Positions 20,563 through 32,200 of a DNA stretch of 64,000 nt are shown one piece after another. The notes beneath the pieces are model-generated. The model was not told the origin of the DNA. It did not search any database and saw only the letters and a list, made by a program, of their open reading frames with translations. Source of the stretch: Hibiscus mutabilis (lineage: Eukaryota > Streptophyta > Magnoliopsida > Malvales > Malvaceae). Where the stretch lies: assembly GCA_019671005.1 (NCBI GenBank), contig CM033726.1, forward strand, positions 23,731,962 through 23,795,961, given 5' to 3'. Position 1 is the stretch's first letter, and the number at the start of each line of letters is the position of its first letter. A program made the position numbers and the translations under genes.

Positions 20563-21407
20563 CTTGCAAGTGATTCGCAAGGGCCTACGGGATTTGGCAC
20601 TTTCTGAGTCCACCCTTACCAAGGCAGATGCTAGACTGGTAATTAAGGCAGCATATGGTGCTGACGCACCTGAGCATGAGCTCCAGGAAGTCCTAAGTCA
20701 AGTTGCAGTAGAACTTCCTCGTGGTCTTTTCGTTATGAAGTCATCACCGGAGAATCCAGAATATGATCTATTGAGGTATAAATCTGTTTGATTAAAATAT
20801 TTAAGCTTAAATAAACGATTATGGTCTATATGTTTTTTTTTTTACAAATTTCCCTCTTTTTCATCAGAATATTCTTTTCAATGCAGGGAAGTTGTGATTC
20901 ATCTTCTTCGTGTGAAAGAAAAGCTCAAGAAGGCAGATGTTGAAGCTGCTGCCCTTCTTAGTCTCAGGAGGAAAATTACTAATAATGAATATAACAAGGT
21001 ATCTTGTGTATTTAGATAGCATCTTGTGTTCCTGATCTTCTTCCTTTATGTTTGAGGCATGGTTAATTGTTTGCATGAGGCATACATAAATAAATGTAAG
21101 AAGGTATATGTGATCGTAAAATGCCTTCTCACATTCTTATACCAAATACAAATTAGAATCGAGAAGAATTATGTTATTTGCAGCCGGCTTAGAGAAGTAC
21201 TTGGAGCACGTAGTGAAAATAATACAAGAAGAGTGTTCTGTGAATTAAGATCTGTAGATATGTCTTGTTTTGATGAGCGTTATGTAACATAGATCGTGCT
21301 GGCCAACTCTTACTAGTCGTGACTTCCTTTTGCAGGTAATGAGTGATTTTTGCGAGTACAAAGGTAACTCGTGGGTATTGAAGAGTGGTGATGGGAAGCC
21401 AAGCTAA
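20563..21407 (+). CDS. RPC5: RPC5 exons 10-12 (C-terminal region)
   Basis: Exons 20,563-20,775 (SLQVIRKGLRDLALSES...), 20,887-20,998 (REVVIHLLRVKEKLKKADVEAAALLSLRRKI) and 21,336-21,407 (VMSDFCEYKGNSWVLKSGDGKPS, stop TAA 21,405-21,407). All junctions are GT-AG and in phase. The end WVLKSGDG matches the C-terminus of plant Sin-like/RPC5 proteins. This part is intact and the best conserved of the locus. Confidence 0.88.
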
Positions 21408-21650
21408 TTTTGAACACTTTTTCATGGGGATTGCTGATGAAAATCAGGGAAAAAGAAGGTATTTAATCTGTGAAATATATTCAACAAAAAATTAGTTGTG
21501 ATGACATGGGATGTATAGCTTTCTGTTTTCTATTTTTAATTAGTTTCACTAATGAACTGATTGGCTAGGCCATTTTGCATGGGATGGGAGTGTATGTATT
21601 TGCTCTCAATGATTTTTAGTGGAATTCACAGCCTTCTTTCCGCTTTGGTA

Positions 21651-21656
21651 AATAAA
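21651..21656 (+). promoter_or_regulatory. possible RPC5 polyadenylation signal
   Basis: AATAAA about 244 bp after the stop codon, in a T-rich context. Plant signals are degenerate, so this is only the clearest candidate. Confidence 0.4.
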
Positions 21657-21659
21657 GAT

Positions 21660-22009
21660 ACAATCAGGATCGATAATGTAGTAGTAGGAACAAAGTAGTG
21701 GGTAAAATACATCCCGACTCATTCAATTATGTGTTTGGTAACAAATGAGTATTTTTTATAGTTACAATTTTGTTATAAACAAGTTATCTTGTTAAAATTG
21801 AAACATATGTCCAATGTGACTTGGTTTAATAACAATTTTAATCTTTAAAATTTATATATTTTATTAATTGTCTTAATTTAAAAATAATTTAGTAAATAAA
21901 TAATTATTTAATACATTGGCAGTGAATTTTTTTAGTTTTTACAGATTTGAACACCCCTAAATAAAAGTATGCTTCAAAATTGATTTAACCTCGATTTAAC
22001 CTATCATGT
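21660..22009. other. intergenic, no feature seen
   Basis: AT-rich sequence downstream of RPC5 with no convincing coding frame or repeat. Confidence 0.5.
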
Positions 22010-22780
22010 ATCCAAATTTGTCTAGCCTGGCCTTGATGTTGGAGTTGGAGCTAGGAGGAGAAATGGGTCATGTTGAGGAAGAGGTAGAGATAGGTCAGCT
22101 CGTCGACGTGAATGGCTCTTATTAGTAGAGGAAGGAGAAAGAGGAAGAAGAGCCGCTGATTGATGCTGGTGGTTCTATATTGGGTGTCATGTCTACTCAA
22201 GCCGAGCTTGAGGAGTGTTGAGATTGACTGAGCTCGTTAAAAACTCAAGTCGAGTCCAATCGAGTCAAGTGTTGATCGATTAGATTATCGAGTAGCTCGT
22301 GACATGTCTCGTCTCATTTATAACCTTATTATTATTGTTGTTGTTGTTGATCGAGTTAGATTCTGGAGTAGCTCGAGACATGTCTCGTCTCATTTATAAC
22401 CTTATTATTATCGTTGTTGCTGTTGCTGTTGTTGGTTCACTCTAATTTTAAAATTAAAAAAAATGTTGTTGTTGTTGTTGGTTCACTCTAATTTTAAAAA
22501 TTTTCGAGTAGCTCGCAAGTTGCGTATCGAGTAGCTTGACTTGGCTAGTTAAGAACTCAAGATGAGTTCGAATTCAAGCTCGAGTCGAGTCCAATCGAGT
22601 CGAGTGTTGATCGAGTCGGACTAGAGTAGCTCGTGAGCTTTTTGAGTTGGGTATTGAGTAGCTTGACTCGGCTCGTTAAAAACTTGAGCTGAGTTTGAGC
22701 TTGTGTCGGTCCAAACGAGTCGACTGTCGATTGAATCAGACTCGAGTAGCTTACAATATGTCTCGTCTTATTTATGACTA
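22010..22780. repeat. CGAGT-rich degenerate repeat block with duplicated segments
   Basis: Many copies of TCGAGT/CTCGAG-type words (GAGTCGAGT, GTAGCTCG, GAGTAGCTTGACT). Within it a ~65-bp segment with ACATGTCTCGTCTCATTTAT recurs (about 22,300 and 22,378), and a GTTGTTGTTGGTTCACTC segment recurs (about 22,427 and 22,470), each ending in a trinucleotide run (GTT)n. Such CGAGT blocks occur inside several plant repeat families; I cannot assign one. Confidence 0.6.
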
Positions 22781-22929
22781 TAGATAAAAAGATAAATAAT
22801 TACAGAAATAGAAGGGAAAAAAGGAAAGAAAAGTATATGGAGAAGAGGGAAGGAATGAAGAATGGGAGGCAAGCGACAAATATTGAGACATAAAAAGAAT
22901 AACAAACCCTAAACGTGTATATATATAAA

Positions 22930-24060
22930 GTAATATATATTTATATTAAGTAAAGTTCACAAAAATTTATATTAATTCTGAATTATTGAATTAAAGTAAA
23001 TTAACGACTGAGATTAAACTTTTTCCACCTTAAAAATTTGTGCATTTCTATCTTTTAATCTCAGCTATTAATTTGCGCTTATCCAATGATCCTAAATTAG
23101 TGTAAAATTTAAAAATTTTACATAGAGTAAAATTAACTTTTATTCCCAACCATTTATTTACATTCATCCAATGATCCTAAATTGGTGTAAAATTTAAAAG
23201 TTTTACATAGTATAAGATGGATCCTATCTTATATATATAATTTTTACATAATGTACGGGGATCTATCTCTTAGATATATATGGTTAGGATCTACTTACAC
23301 ACAATGTAAAACTCATAGTTTTACACGTTTTTTTGGATCGTTGGATGGATGAAATGAATGGATGAGATTAACTCCTTATTTTTTCCCAAATGATAATCTT
23401 CACATATACTGCTATTAATCTCAGTCATTCATTTCACTCATCCAACGATTTAAAAAAATGTAAAACTTAAAAACTCTTATATTGTGTAAACAGATCATAT
23501 ATTATGTAAAACTTATATATATATATATAAGTTTTACATAATGTAAAAAGATCCTATCTCTCACACACATATGCACACGTGTGCGAGCACTCGCACACAT
23601 ACAGAGATATGATCTTATTCCATAACGTAAAACTTGAAAGTTTTACATCTTTTTTGTATCGTTGGATGAAAGTAAATGGATGACTAAGATAAATAGTAAA
23701 AAATGTGAAGATTATCATAGGAAAGAGATAAATAATCTTAGCTATTTATTTTCCTCATCCATTGGTTCACAAAAGGTATAAAAATAATTGAGTTTTACAT
23801 TGCGTAAGTGGATCCTAAGGTAATGATCTACCTACACTCTCTGTAAAACTCAATTACTTTTGCACATTTTTTTAAAATGTTGGATGATAGTAAATACATG
23901 GCTAAGATTATTTCCTTATATTTTTTCTCTTGTTATAATTTTCTTATTTTCTACTTTTAATCTCAGTCATCTATTTACCTTCATCTAACAGTAAAAAAAA
24001 AATCGTAAAAATTTTAAGTTTTACATGGTGTAAGAGAATCTATCTCATATTTATTGTTTT
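22930..24060. repeat. cluster of foldback/MITE-like units
   Basis: At least four related units of ~200-300 bp lie end to end (about 22,930-23,245; 23,279-23,505; 23,597-23,820; 23,821-24,050). Each is an imperfect inverted repeat built from the same half: GGATC-type edge, ATGTAAAACT, AGTTTTACA, T-run, ATCGTTGGATGRA, then GARATTAA, mirrored on the other side (TTAATCTCAG...CATCCAACGAT...GTAAAACTT). No transposase is present. Unit edges are approximate, and target duplications could not be defined because the units abut. Confidence 0.7.
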
Positions 24061-24724
24061 TGAACATGAATGCACATTTTAGCATACTTAGAAAATGTAA
24101 AAGAAAGCAAAACATTGTAGATTGCATTATCGTTTGCTTAGTTGTTGCGACATAGGTTAAAAATGACAAATTTCGAAGCTTGTCTAAAAACTTAAAATGT
24201 TAAACTTTTCGATAATATTTTAGTTGTTTGTTATTTTTTACAATTTTCGAGACTAAAAAAAACAAGTTTCGAAACTTCATTTTTTCGATAATATTTTAGG
24301 TTGGCGATTTTTTGACAAGTTTTGAAACATGTAAAAAACTAACCACAAATATTATCAAAAAGTAACATTTTAGGTTCCTTAATTTAAAACTTTTCATCTT
24401 TTAACATTAAATTAGGCAGTCTATTTTAGACTCAAAGGAACTGTAGTGATTTGTTAATATCAGGAATATCAATCACCGAACAAGATGGTAGAGATGGTGG
24501 TTAAAGAGAAGATTGGTGGTGGTTCACCCAATCTTATGTGAGCAGAAAATCAAGAACGATGGAGAAAAGGAGGGAGTTGGAGGATGATGGGGTTAGGAAT
24601 GTTCCATCCTCCTTCCGTTCAGTAGGTATTTATAGCCGACATAATTACGTTTTTCAACCTGGTCACGTGAGTTGACAGAGTAGCTTGTTATTATCAAGCC
24701 ATATGCTGAGCTGGCCGATCAAGC
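24061..24724. other. intergenic, no gene seen
   Basis: Contains a repeated TTTCGA/ATAATATTTTAG theme at 24,170-24,360. From 24,480 there is a G-rich stretch ending at the Tat element. No supported coding frame. Confidence 0.4.
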
Positions 24725-27459
24725 TGTAATCCTCGAATTTTATCCGGGTATATATAGTATTTTATCTTAAATAGTAAACAAATAAATATGAAACCAAAAA
24801 ATAATAAACAATCCAAATATCCATTACATAATATTCATTTTATACATAAAGCCCAAAACAAGGCCCAAATCCTAACAATTACAACCCATTGACAGTTGTT
24901 TCTCGCTCAAACCAGCCAAACAAATACACTTTTATCAGAAGTTTTAATCTTCCGCCCAAAATATGACACGTGGCAACCTTATTGGTTCAAACTGATGTCA
25001 CGCGGATCTGTGTTTCTCCCCCTTAATTAGCGCCAGCTGGACTGGATGACATCAACCATAGTATCATCATCTGGTCAACCTATAAATAAGAGGAAAGAGA
25101 AAGTGTCAAATTTTAATGATCATCATTATTACACTCATAATTACCATATTAAACAAATAATAAAGAGGAGAGAAAAGGGCAGTTATCAAAATCTGAAGAG
25201 GTCATCGAAAAAGACGAACGGTTGACAGAGAAGGAAATCGAAACGTCAAAAAACATTCATTACTGGAGGTAACGTTCTTTCATTTTTTGTTTTTCTGCAA
25301 AAAGAAACAAAACAAGAGTTAGTAAAATTCTAGATTTGGAATTTTAGAAAAAGAAAAAGAGTTTTTTTTGTTAGTTTTCTTATCCTTTTGGATTGATACG
25401 GTGGCCGGAAGTTGAAGCACGGTGGACTGAATCCTTGCATATTGCTGGAGAGGCCGTCGAAGTTGAAAATAAATCGGTTCAGGTAGTCTAGGTGGAGAAG
25501 ATGAGAAGATCCTTTTTGATTCGTGTAAGATCTAAGAAATAAAGGAAGATGTAAAGAATTTGAAAGCAAATATGAAAGATTTTGTGGATTTTAGAGCGAA
25601 TGGATCGGAAAAAACAAGAAAATGTTGAAGTTTTGTGTTTATTTCGGATTGAATGCAAGGAAATAGGGAAGAACAAGATATGTTTTTTTATTTTTTATTT
25701 TTTAGTGTGTTTGGTCTATAAAAGCATGAAATCGAAGTTGATTTTTTGTTTTTATAGATCTAACGCTAGTTTTGGTGAGGAATGGGGTTGAATTTTATGA
25801 AGAATAGGGCATTTTGATTCGTCCTATCATTTTCTGGGCAGTTTGGTTGTTTGTAGAGAGGTGATGAGAATCAGAGGAAATGGTGGGTAGAGGGAGAAAG
25901 TAATAGGAAAAATGAAAAAAAGAGGCCCAAATTCGGGTTTAGGGGATCTATATAGATGAACTCGCAGATCGACCCAAATTCGGGACAGGATCTGCGCCTT
26001 AGTATTTTGGATCTTGTACTTTGGCTCTTCAATTTTAATAATTCTCAATTTCACCCCTTTTTTATGTTTTTATGTTTAAATTTGTTCAATTTAATACTTT
26101 ACAGTATTAATTAAATTCAAATTAATTGTTATTTAATTGATGCATGTTTTAATTAAATCATATAGTATAATTGCTAGATAATTAAAAACATTTAGATTTA
26201 ATTAGCAGATTAGAGCCTTAGTTTTAGGATCTTACTAGGCCTTTAATAATTTGATTAGGTAGATGATTATAGAAAATTAATGTGTATTGAGTGGGAAACT
26301 TTGAAATCCTAATTTGAATGGTGTCCCAATGTAATGCAGTGTTGTTCAAGATTGACTTTTAAGTAGAAAACTCAATATACATTAAAACCCCTAGAAAATT
26401 GATAAATGGTCTAGATTAATTAATTAAAGTATTAGAGCTTAAATAATTAGTTTAGTTAAATGAGTAAGGAGTATTATCTATAATTTTGAGGTTTGAATAC
26501 GGATGATGCTCAAACAATTGGGTGTTATCACATATAAACCTTTAAATTAAATAATATTCATAGATTTAATAAATACACAATTTAATTAGTGCTTTTTAGA
26601 TTAGTACTTAAAATTAACGAGACAATAATTAATCATGCATATAAAACCTTTGGCAAAAGGTCAAAAGTAGCCCCCAACATTTGACATTTTGGTCACTTTA
26701 GCCCCTATTCTTTTTTTGGTCAAAACAACCACTTAACGTTTCATTTTTGTTCAAATTTCACCCTCGTTTGATGGAAACTGTTAGTTAACTAACAATCAAC
26801 GTTTGAGGCTGACGTGGCATGTCTGCATGGCATCACCACATTATCTCCTTATGCCATGCAGATATGCCACGTACCATTAGTTGTCCAACAGTTTCCATCC
26901 AACAAGGGTGAAATTTGAACAAAAATGAAACGTTAGGTGGTTGTTTGGACCAAAAAAAAGAATAGGGGCTAAAGTGAGCAAAAGGTCAAACGTTGGGGGC
27001 TACTTTTGACCTTTTGCCAAAACCTTTTATATTCTAAATGTATTTTTTGGAATATGAATAGAGGTGCCATGACCGTATAGGGGTGTTTCCAATTTATATT
27101 CGATTCAAAAATATATTTCTATATAAAAGGAATACTTCAATTTGGAACACAAATTTAGTTTATAATTAATGATCAAATTAAACTCGAATTATTATTCTCA
27201 AAATGCCAACATGCCACGCAAAATTTAAGGTAGCAATATCGGGCGTTTGTAGGGGGTGCTAATCCTTCCCCACATGTAATCGACTCCCGAACCCTCATTT
27301 TAAAAGAATGAATCTCTGGTTGTTTTATGGTGTCCGGTCTACCAAAGTGACTGGTGGCGACTCCAAATCATTTTCAAATATCGAATTTAAACGAAGACCC
27401 CTAATTTTCAAAGATTAATCGTCGAGCTATTTTTACCCTGTTTAAAAATGGTTTCGACA
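24725..27459 (+). repeat. Tat element 5' LTR
   Basis: Begins TGTAATCCTCG, ends GGTTTCGACA; 2,735 bp including a 376-bp MITE insertion. It aligns with 40,264-42,288 from end to end of the latter. The open frames inside (25,330-26,054) recur in the other LTR and are not conserved as proteins. Confidence 0.85.
26652..27018. mobile_element. Mutator-type MITE, 367 bp, with 9-bp target duplication
   Basis: Ends are perfect inverted repeats for at least 27 bp (GGCAAAAGGTCAAAAGTAGC...), and the inverted similarity extends for more than 100 bp on each side. The target duplication AAAACCTTT is identical at 26,643-26,651 and 27,019-27,027; 9 bp is the Mutator superfamily length. The other LTR of the same element has the empty site, AAAACGTTT at 42,178-42,186, so the MITE arrived after the Tat insertion. 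It encodes no protein. Confidence 0.93.
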
Positions 27460-27462
27460 GCT

Positions 27463-27480
27463 TGGCGACTTCGCTGAGGA
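27463..27480 (+). other. Tat element primer-binding site
   Basis: TGGCGACTTCGCTGAGGA, three bases after the LTR end, matches the TGGCGACTC-GCTGGGGA type site of Tat/Ogre elements. Confidence 0.75.
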
Positions 27481-28011
27481 CTACTTTGTGAGTCATGCCT
27501 AATAATTTTGCGTGGTATTTTGGCATTTAAGAATGGTAATTCGAATTTAATTTCTTCACAATTATTGGAAAGATTTGTGGAAAGAATGAAAATATGCTTT
27601 TTTATCTGTGTGATATATCTGTGATTCATGCATAAGCCTTTTACTCGGGCTTCTCCTTTAGGTGGGTGTGAGACAAGATCCTACGTGAGGTATCCATCTT
27701 CGTGATCGAAATTTTGTCTTTCTTCCTATATACCAACTTTATACACCGTGAGGTTATGCCTCCGCTATAAGGGGTCGTTACTCCCAAATTGATGTCATGC
27801 TATCATAGTAGACAATAACGGTAGTTTGGGTACCTAGAGTCTAGAAAAAAAAAGTCACATGCTGTAATCTAAAAGCCCACCCCACTAGAGTTAGATAGGG
27901 ACCTAAGACATGGTGCTGTTTTTTAAATACGCTTCTCTGGTTATTTCTCAGCCTGATATGAATTGTTTTAATTTCTAGCAATTTAATTTATGTTTATACG
28001 ATTATTTCACT

Positions 28012-28254
28012 GTGCTGACTCATTTCTTTTGTTTTTTTGTTTTGCATTTTTGCACCACATCTTCATTGCATAAAGGTATTGATTCATATAAAGAACTATA
28101 TCCTCAATTGTTAAAGGCACGATTGGTGACTCTACAATTCTTGACACCTTTACAACCTCCGTATCCAAAATGGTATGACACCAATGCACATTGTGAATTT
28201 CATGATGGGATTCAAGGATATTCTATTGAGAATTGCATCGCCTTCAAACGTTGA
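28012..28254 (+). pseudogene. Tat gag C-terminal-like fragment
   Basis: The frame reads LYPQLLKARLVTLQFLTPLQPPYPKWYDTNAHCEFHDGIQGYSIENC, matching the end of Tat-lineage gag proteins (typically PPYPKWYD-NAxCxYHxGxxGHSTENC). The variant zinc motif C-x2-H-x4-G-x4-C is visible. A TGA at 28,252-28,254 ends it. Its place before the coiled-coil and main gag frames is unusual; either the family has an extra upstream ORF carrying this motif, or pieces were rearranged. Confidence 0.7.
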
Positions 28255-28412
28255 GATCAAGTTCTTTTGGAACATAAGAAATGGGAATTTGGAAAAAAAT
28301 CCAATCCGATTCAATGGATGAATATGAAGTTCAAGATGAAAATACCCAAAAAGAGGAGCAATGATCCAAATATGAGGTCCAAATAAGCAAATTAAGGCAA
28401 AAGAGAGATGAT

Positions 28413-29030
28413 TTGAATGATGAGTTGAAAAGTTTGCAACTCAATTATCAAGAACTTTGTTCGATGCTCAAGAATGCTGGTTTGGTTATGACTCTAGAAC
28501 AGTCGAAGAAAAGAATCAAAAAACTAAAACATGAAACTGAATATTGGAAAAAGAGTTTTAAGGCAAGTGAAAATCGAGTCAATACACTCTCGTGTGATCT
28601 ACAGGCAATGGAAATGCAGCGCAATACCTTTGTGGATGATCTAAGGGTTAGTCGGGCTAAATGCGAGATGATGATTATATACATGTAGATGTATGAGGAT
28701 ATTGCTATCAAGCTGAATGACAATCAAGCTAAAAATGAAGCACTAAAGAAGAAGTTATACGAGTATCTCAATCTCACACTAATGTACAAAGATTTTGTTG
28801 GTGATTTAAGAAAGATTGTCAAGAAAGTGAGGAAAAGCGACACACCCAATTTCAGAGGCCAAGAATGAAGATACGGGAAATGGGGGATGACATGAAAATT
28901 ACTGTTACTCAAGCACAAGAAGTGACCCAACAAGTGGCAGACCTAACTGATGTAGCAATGGCACTGAGTCAAAATATTAATCCAGCACTAGATCATGAAG
29001 GGAAGTTGACTTGGCTCTTAGAGTAAGTTA
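28413..29030 (+). pseudogene. coiled-coil ORF of the Tat element
   Basis: The frame 28,413-28,688 (MNDELKSLQLNYQELCSML...) has heptad-like Leu/Ile spacing and charged residues typical of a coiled coil. After a stop at 28,686 similar sequence follows (NDNQAKNEALKKKLYEYL...). Coiled-coil segments precede the capsid domain in many Tat gag proteins, so this is probably its N-terminal part. The family X solo LTR at 29,251 separates it from the main gag at 32,938. No host function is suggested. Confidence 0.6.
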
Positions 29031-29250
29031 AGAAGTTGAGAGTTAGAGGTCAACAATATTTTTAGCATCTGATATCTAATGTATTCAATCCTTTTATTTC
29101 AATGAAAGTTGTTCTATGATGATCATTTTTAGAACCAATACCTCATGCATTCATGTATTCATGCATTGTATATTTAACAACATAACATTATTATTTAATA
29201 GAATTACATTAACATTCATGACCTATAGCGGTCGGGGTTTCGATGGCAGC

Positions 29251-32200
29251 TATAACCCCCTCGACTCGGCCTGGATGCCCGACTGAACCGAGCAAGCTAC
29301 ATTAGGTTTGCCGAAGTAAATCAAAGAAAGATTACGAAAACTAGTATTTTTTTTCTTTTATCTTGTCTAGATGCATATTATTAATCCTAAGTGATCATGC
29401 TTGCAGCGGGTGAAGAAACAAAAGAAACGGACATTAGAAAGGCAACCAATTACACAAATATGCATTTTAGGGACCAAAATGTAAAATTGGTAAATTAAAG
29501 GACCATTACTGAAATTAAGGTTACCAATCTTAAATTAGTCATATTACATGCTTTCATGCAAATTCTCAGCTCAAACCGACTATTCAAACCCATTTAATTG
29601 CGTGTACAACATTCAGAGACTAAAATGTAAGAAACAAAACCTTTAAAAAAAACTTTAACTGAATTAATAGCTACTCGTATCGATACACGGGCAAGTGTAT
29701 CGATACACCTATGCATTTTCAAAATTCCAGATTCCAATAGTTCAAACCCGTATCGATACACTCCATCGAGTATCAATACACTATGCCTAAAAACACCAAC
29801 CCGTATCGATACGGTCTCACGCGTATCGATACGCTATGCCTCAAAACACTAACCTGTATCGATATGATCTTACGCGTATCGATACGGTATGCCTGAAAAC
29901 ACTACTCGTATCAATACGGTCTCACGCGTATCAATACGCCCTGGCCTGTAAAGTTTAAATCTGCTGGTTTAACATACTTTTATGGATTCTGAACCACTTA
30001 AACATGGTTCTAACATTCGTACAACATTACCAAGGATCAATCCCAATCATAACATCATAGTTTCATCAACATATCATGGCAATTTACCTGAATCTCAAGT
30101 CTAGAGGCATGCTCCCTAAAATCAAGCAACTCACATACCAAAATCCAAACATAAGGAAATTAACCACATGGTCAAAAAACCAATACCTCCCTAGCATCGA
30201 TAAAAACATGCTAGTATCATAAAAGCATTAAAAAAAACCAACACAAGCTAGATGCAATCCAAGGTATCTCCTAGCAACGTCACATACTAGCATGGCACAA
30301 CCAACATGCTTTCCATACATCAAATGATCATCAAATCACAACATGTAAACCACAAAAAAACCATGGTAATACATCATTACAAATCCCCCAAAATATGGTG
30401 AACACATTACCTTATTAACTGAAAGTGACACTGAGTTTCGTACTCAAAGATAGTGTAGGTCTTGGATCGTCTTTTGCCTTGCCAATGCTGCCCCAAACTC
30501 TAGTGCTCTGCATCATTTAGAAAAGAGAGCGTAAGCACAAATGCTTAGTTAGGATGCTCATAAAACAATGATGTATTTAAAACCATTTGAAAACCACAAA
30601 CCACTTGCTTTCAAAACATGCTTAACAACCAAAGCATTTTCATTGTTTCCAACAAGAACTTGCATAACGATTCTTATGGAACAACATATATAAATCCCAT
30701 GCTTAACAACCGAAGCATTTTTCATTGTCTTCAAAACCAAACATGCATATCGACCATATGCAAAACCATTTACAATCACATGCTTAAATCCCAAAGCATA
30801 AGATCATATTACCATGCTTAAAACCAAAGCATTATCAAATAGGTTCAACACATGAACTTTCATATATTGGCATTTATAGTGACCCCGGGTACACAACCCT
30901 TACCTTGGATAGTCACCCCTATCCATATACATATCGAATACACAGATTCTCGTACCATGACTAGTTAAATCGCATGATACCCCAAACCTTGCCTAGTTAA
31001 ACTGCAAGATTTGAAAACCTCGCCTAGTTAAACCGCGAGTTTTACCGACATTGCCTAGTTAAACCGCTATGTCACCATCATTTTGGGCTGCCTAGTTAAA
31101 CCGCATACCCTAAGAGATATCCCAATAGTCCGAGTGGCCTAGTTAAACCGCCATACCTCAAGGACCCATGGCCACGATCGATTTTTGGTATATATTGTAA
31201 GGCACTTTAATCCTATGGTATGCCAACTATATCCTATTGTTTCTTACCTTGTCACATAGCCAATATATCATTAACAAATCCATTTACTCACTGTTTTACA
31301 ATGCATTAAACAAAAACCACATATGCAAATCACATTGCCCAAGCAATAACCCATTCCCAACCGGAATGAAAACCAATGCTCACTAGCATTTCATTTACCT
31401 TTTAACCATTACATATGTATTCAAAACCATGCATTTACAGTAAGTAAAACAAACCATGTTTAAAACCCAAAACATGTAATCAATCATGCTCATATCCAAT
31501 CCGATATTAAGAACAAAAGAGGGAAACTTACTTTCGAGCTTAGTTAAGAGTTTCACGCTTAACCTAAACTCTCAACATTATTTTGCAAACCTTTAGGGTT
31601 CATTTAAAACCAGTTTCCACTAACCGATTACACCTCGCCTTGCTCGCCAATGAAAAACGAGCTCCCGAAAAGCAACCATCCACCTCAAGATGCTTCGCCT
31701 TGATTATCCCCTGTTTTGGCCACACAAAACCAGAGGAAACATGCATCAAAATGCATCCAAAACACTTCCTTTAAGCAAAATCCCGTAACTCACAAGTTGC
31801 CCACTCAAAAACCATCCGAAACTTATCAAAATCAACCTCAAACACCTTTCAATCTTAACTCAGCCACAATACAACAATTCGATGCATCAAACTTCATCAA
31901 TTAACATCTAAAAACCCCTTTACAACATCTTTTTACTTCCAACAATGATTAAACTCCAAAAACCTCACAAAAACCCTTAACTAACAACTTTTAATATTAG
32001 AGATTCAACTAGTTTCGAGATTACAATGTTAAATCCAAGATTTTAACATTATTAAACCTCAAAATCATGATCTAACCTGATCAAGAACCCAAAAAAACAG
32101 ATCTAATTCGAAAATCTACTAATTCCACCAATTAAAACACAATTAAACCAATTGTCTTCAATTAAACTATCAAAACTCATTAGAAAACAATTGTAAAGGA

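Larger units (their letters stand above)
17073..21407 (+). pseudogene. RPC5: RNA polymerase III subunit RPC5 (Sin-like) locus, 12 exons, coding sequence disrupted
   Basis: RPC5 (yeast C37 equivalent) pairs with RPC4 in a TFIIF-like subcomplex of nuclear Pol III acting in termination and reinitiation. Exons by GT-AG borders and homology: 17,073-17,516; 17,611-17,718; 18,001-18,075; 18,236-18,398; 18,661-18,708; 18,823-18,929; 19,064-19,132; 19,320-19,371; 19,808-20,413; 20,563-20,775; 20,887-20,998; 21,336-21,407. The protein has a basic Pro-rich N-terminus (SKFAP repeats), the Sin_N/RPC5 domain (VVREIDVFYTPS, LYLNPIHAVVQLRPSLEHL, SDFSAQYM, FTMSPYDYIDSLCP, FLVSIPLEERLKTLL) and a C-terminal winged-helix-like part ending SWVLKSGDGKPS. 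Defects: TAA at 17,454-17,456; the LYVMQYPLRPSW-type segment expected between exons 1 and 2 is absent; A10 (18,307-18,316) and A7 (20,277-20,283) tracts each shift the frame by one. It is either a recent pseudogene or a real gene with assembly errors; the missing segment favours the former. Confidence 0.85.
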
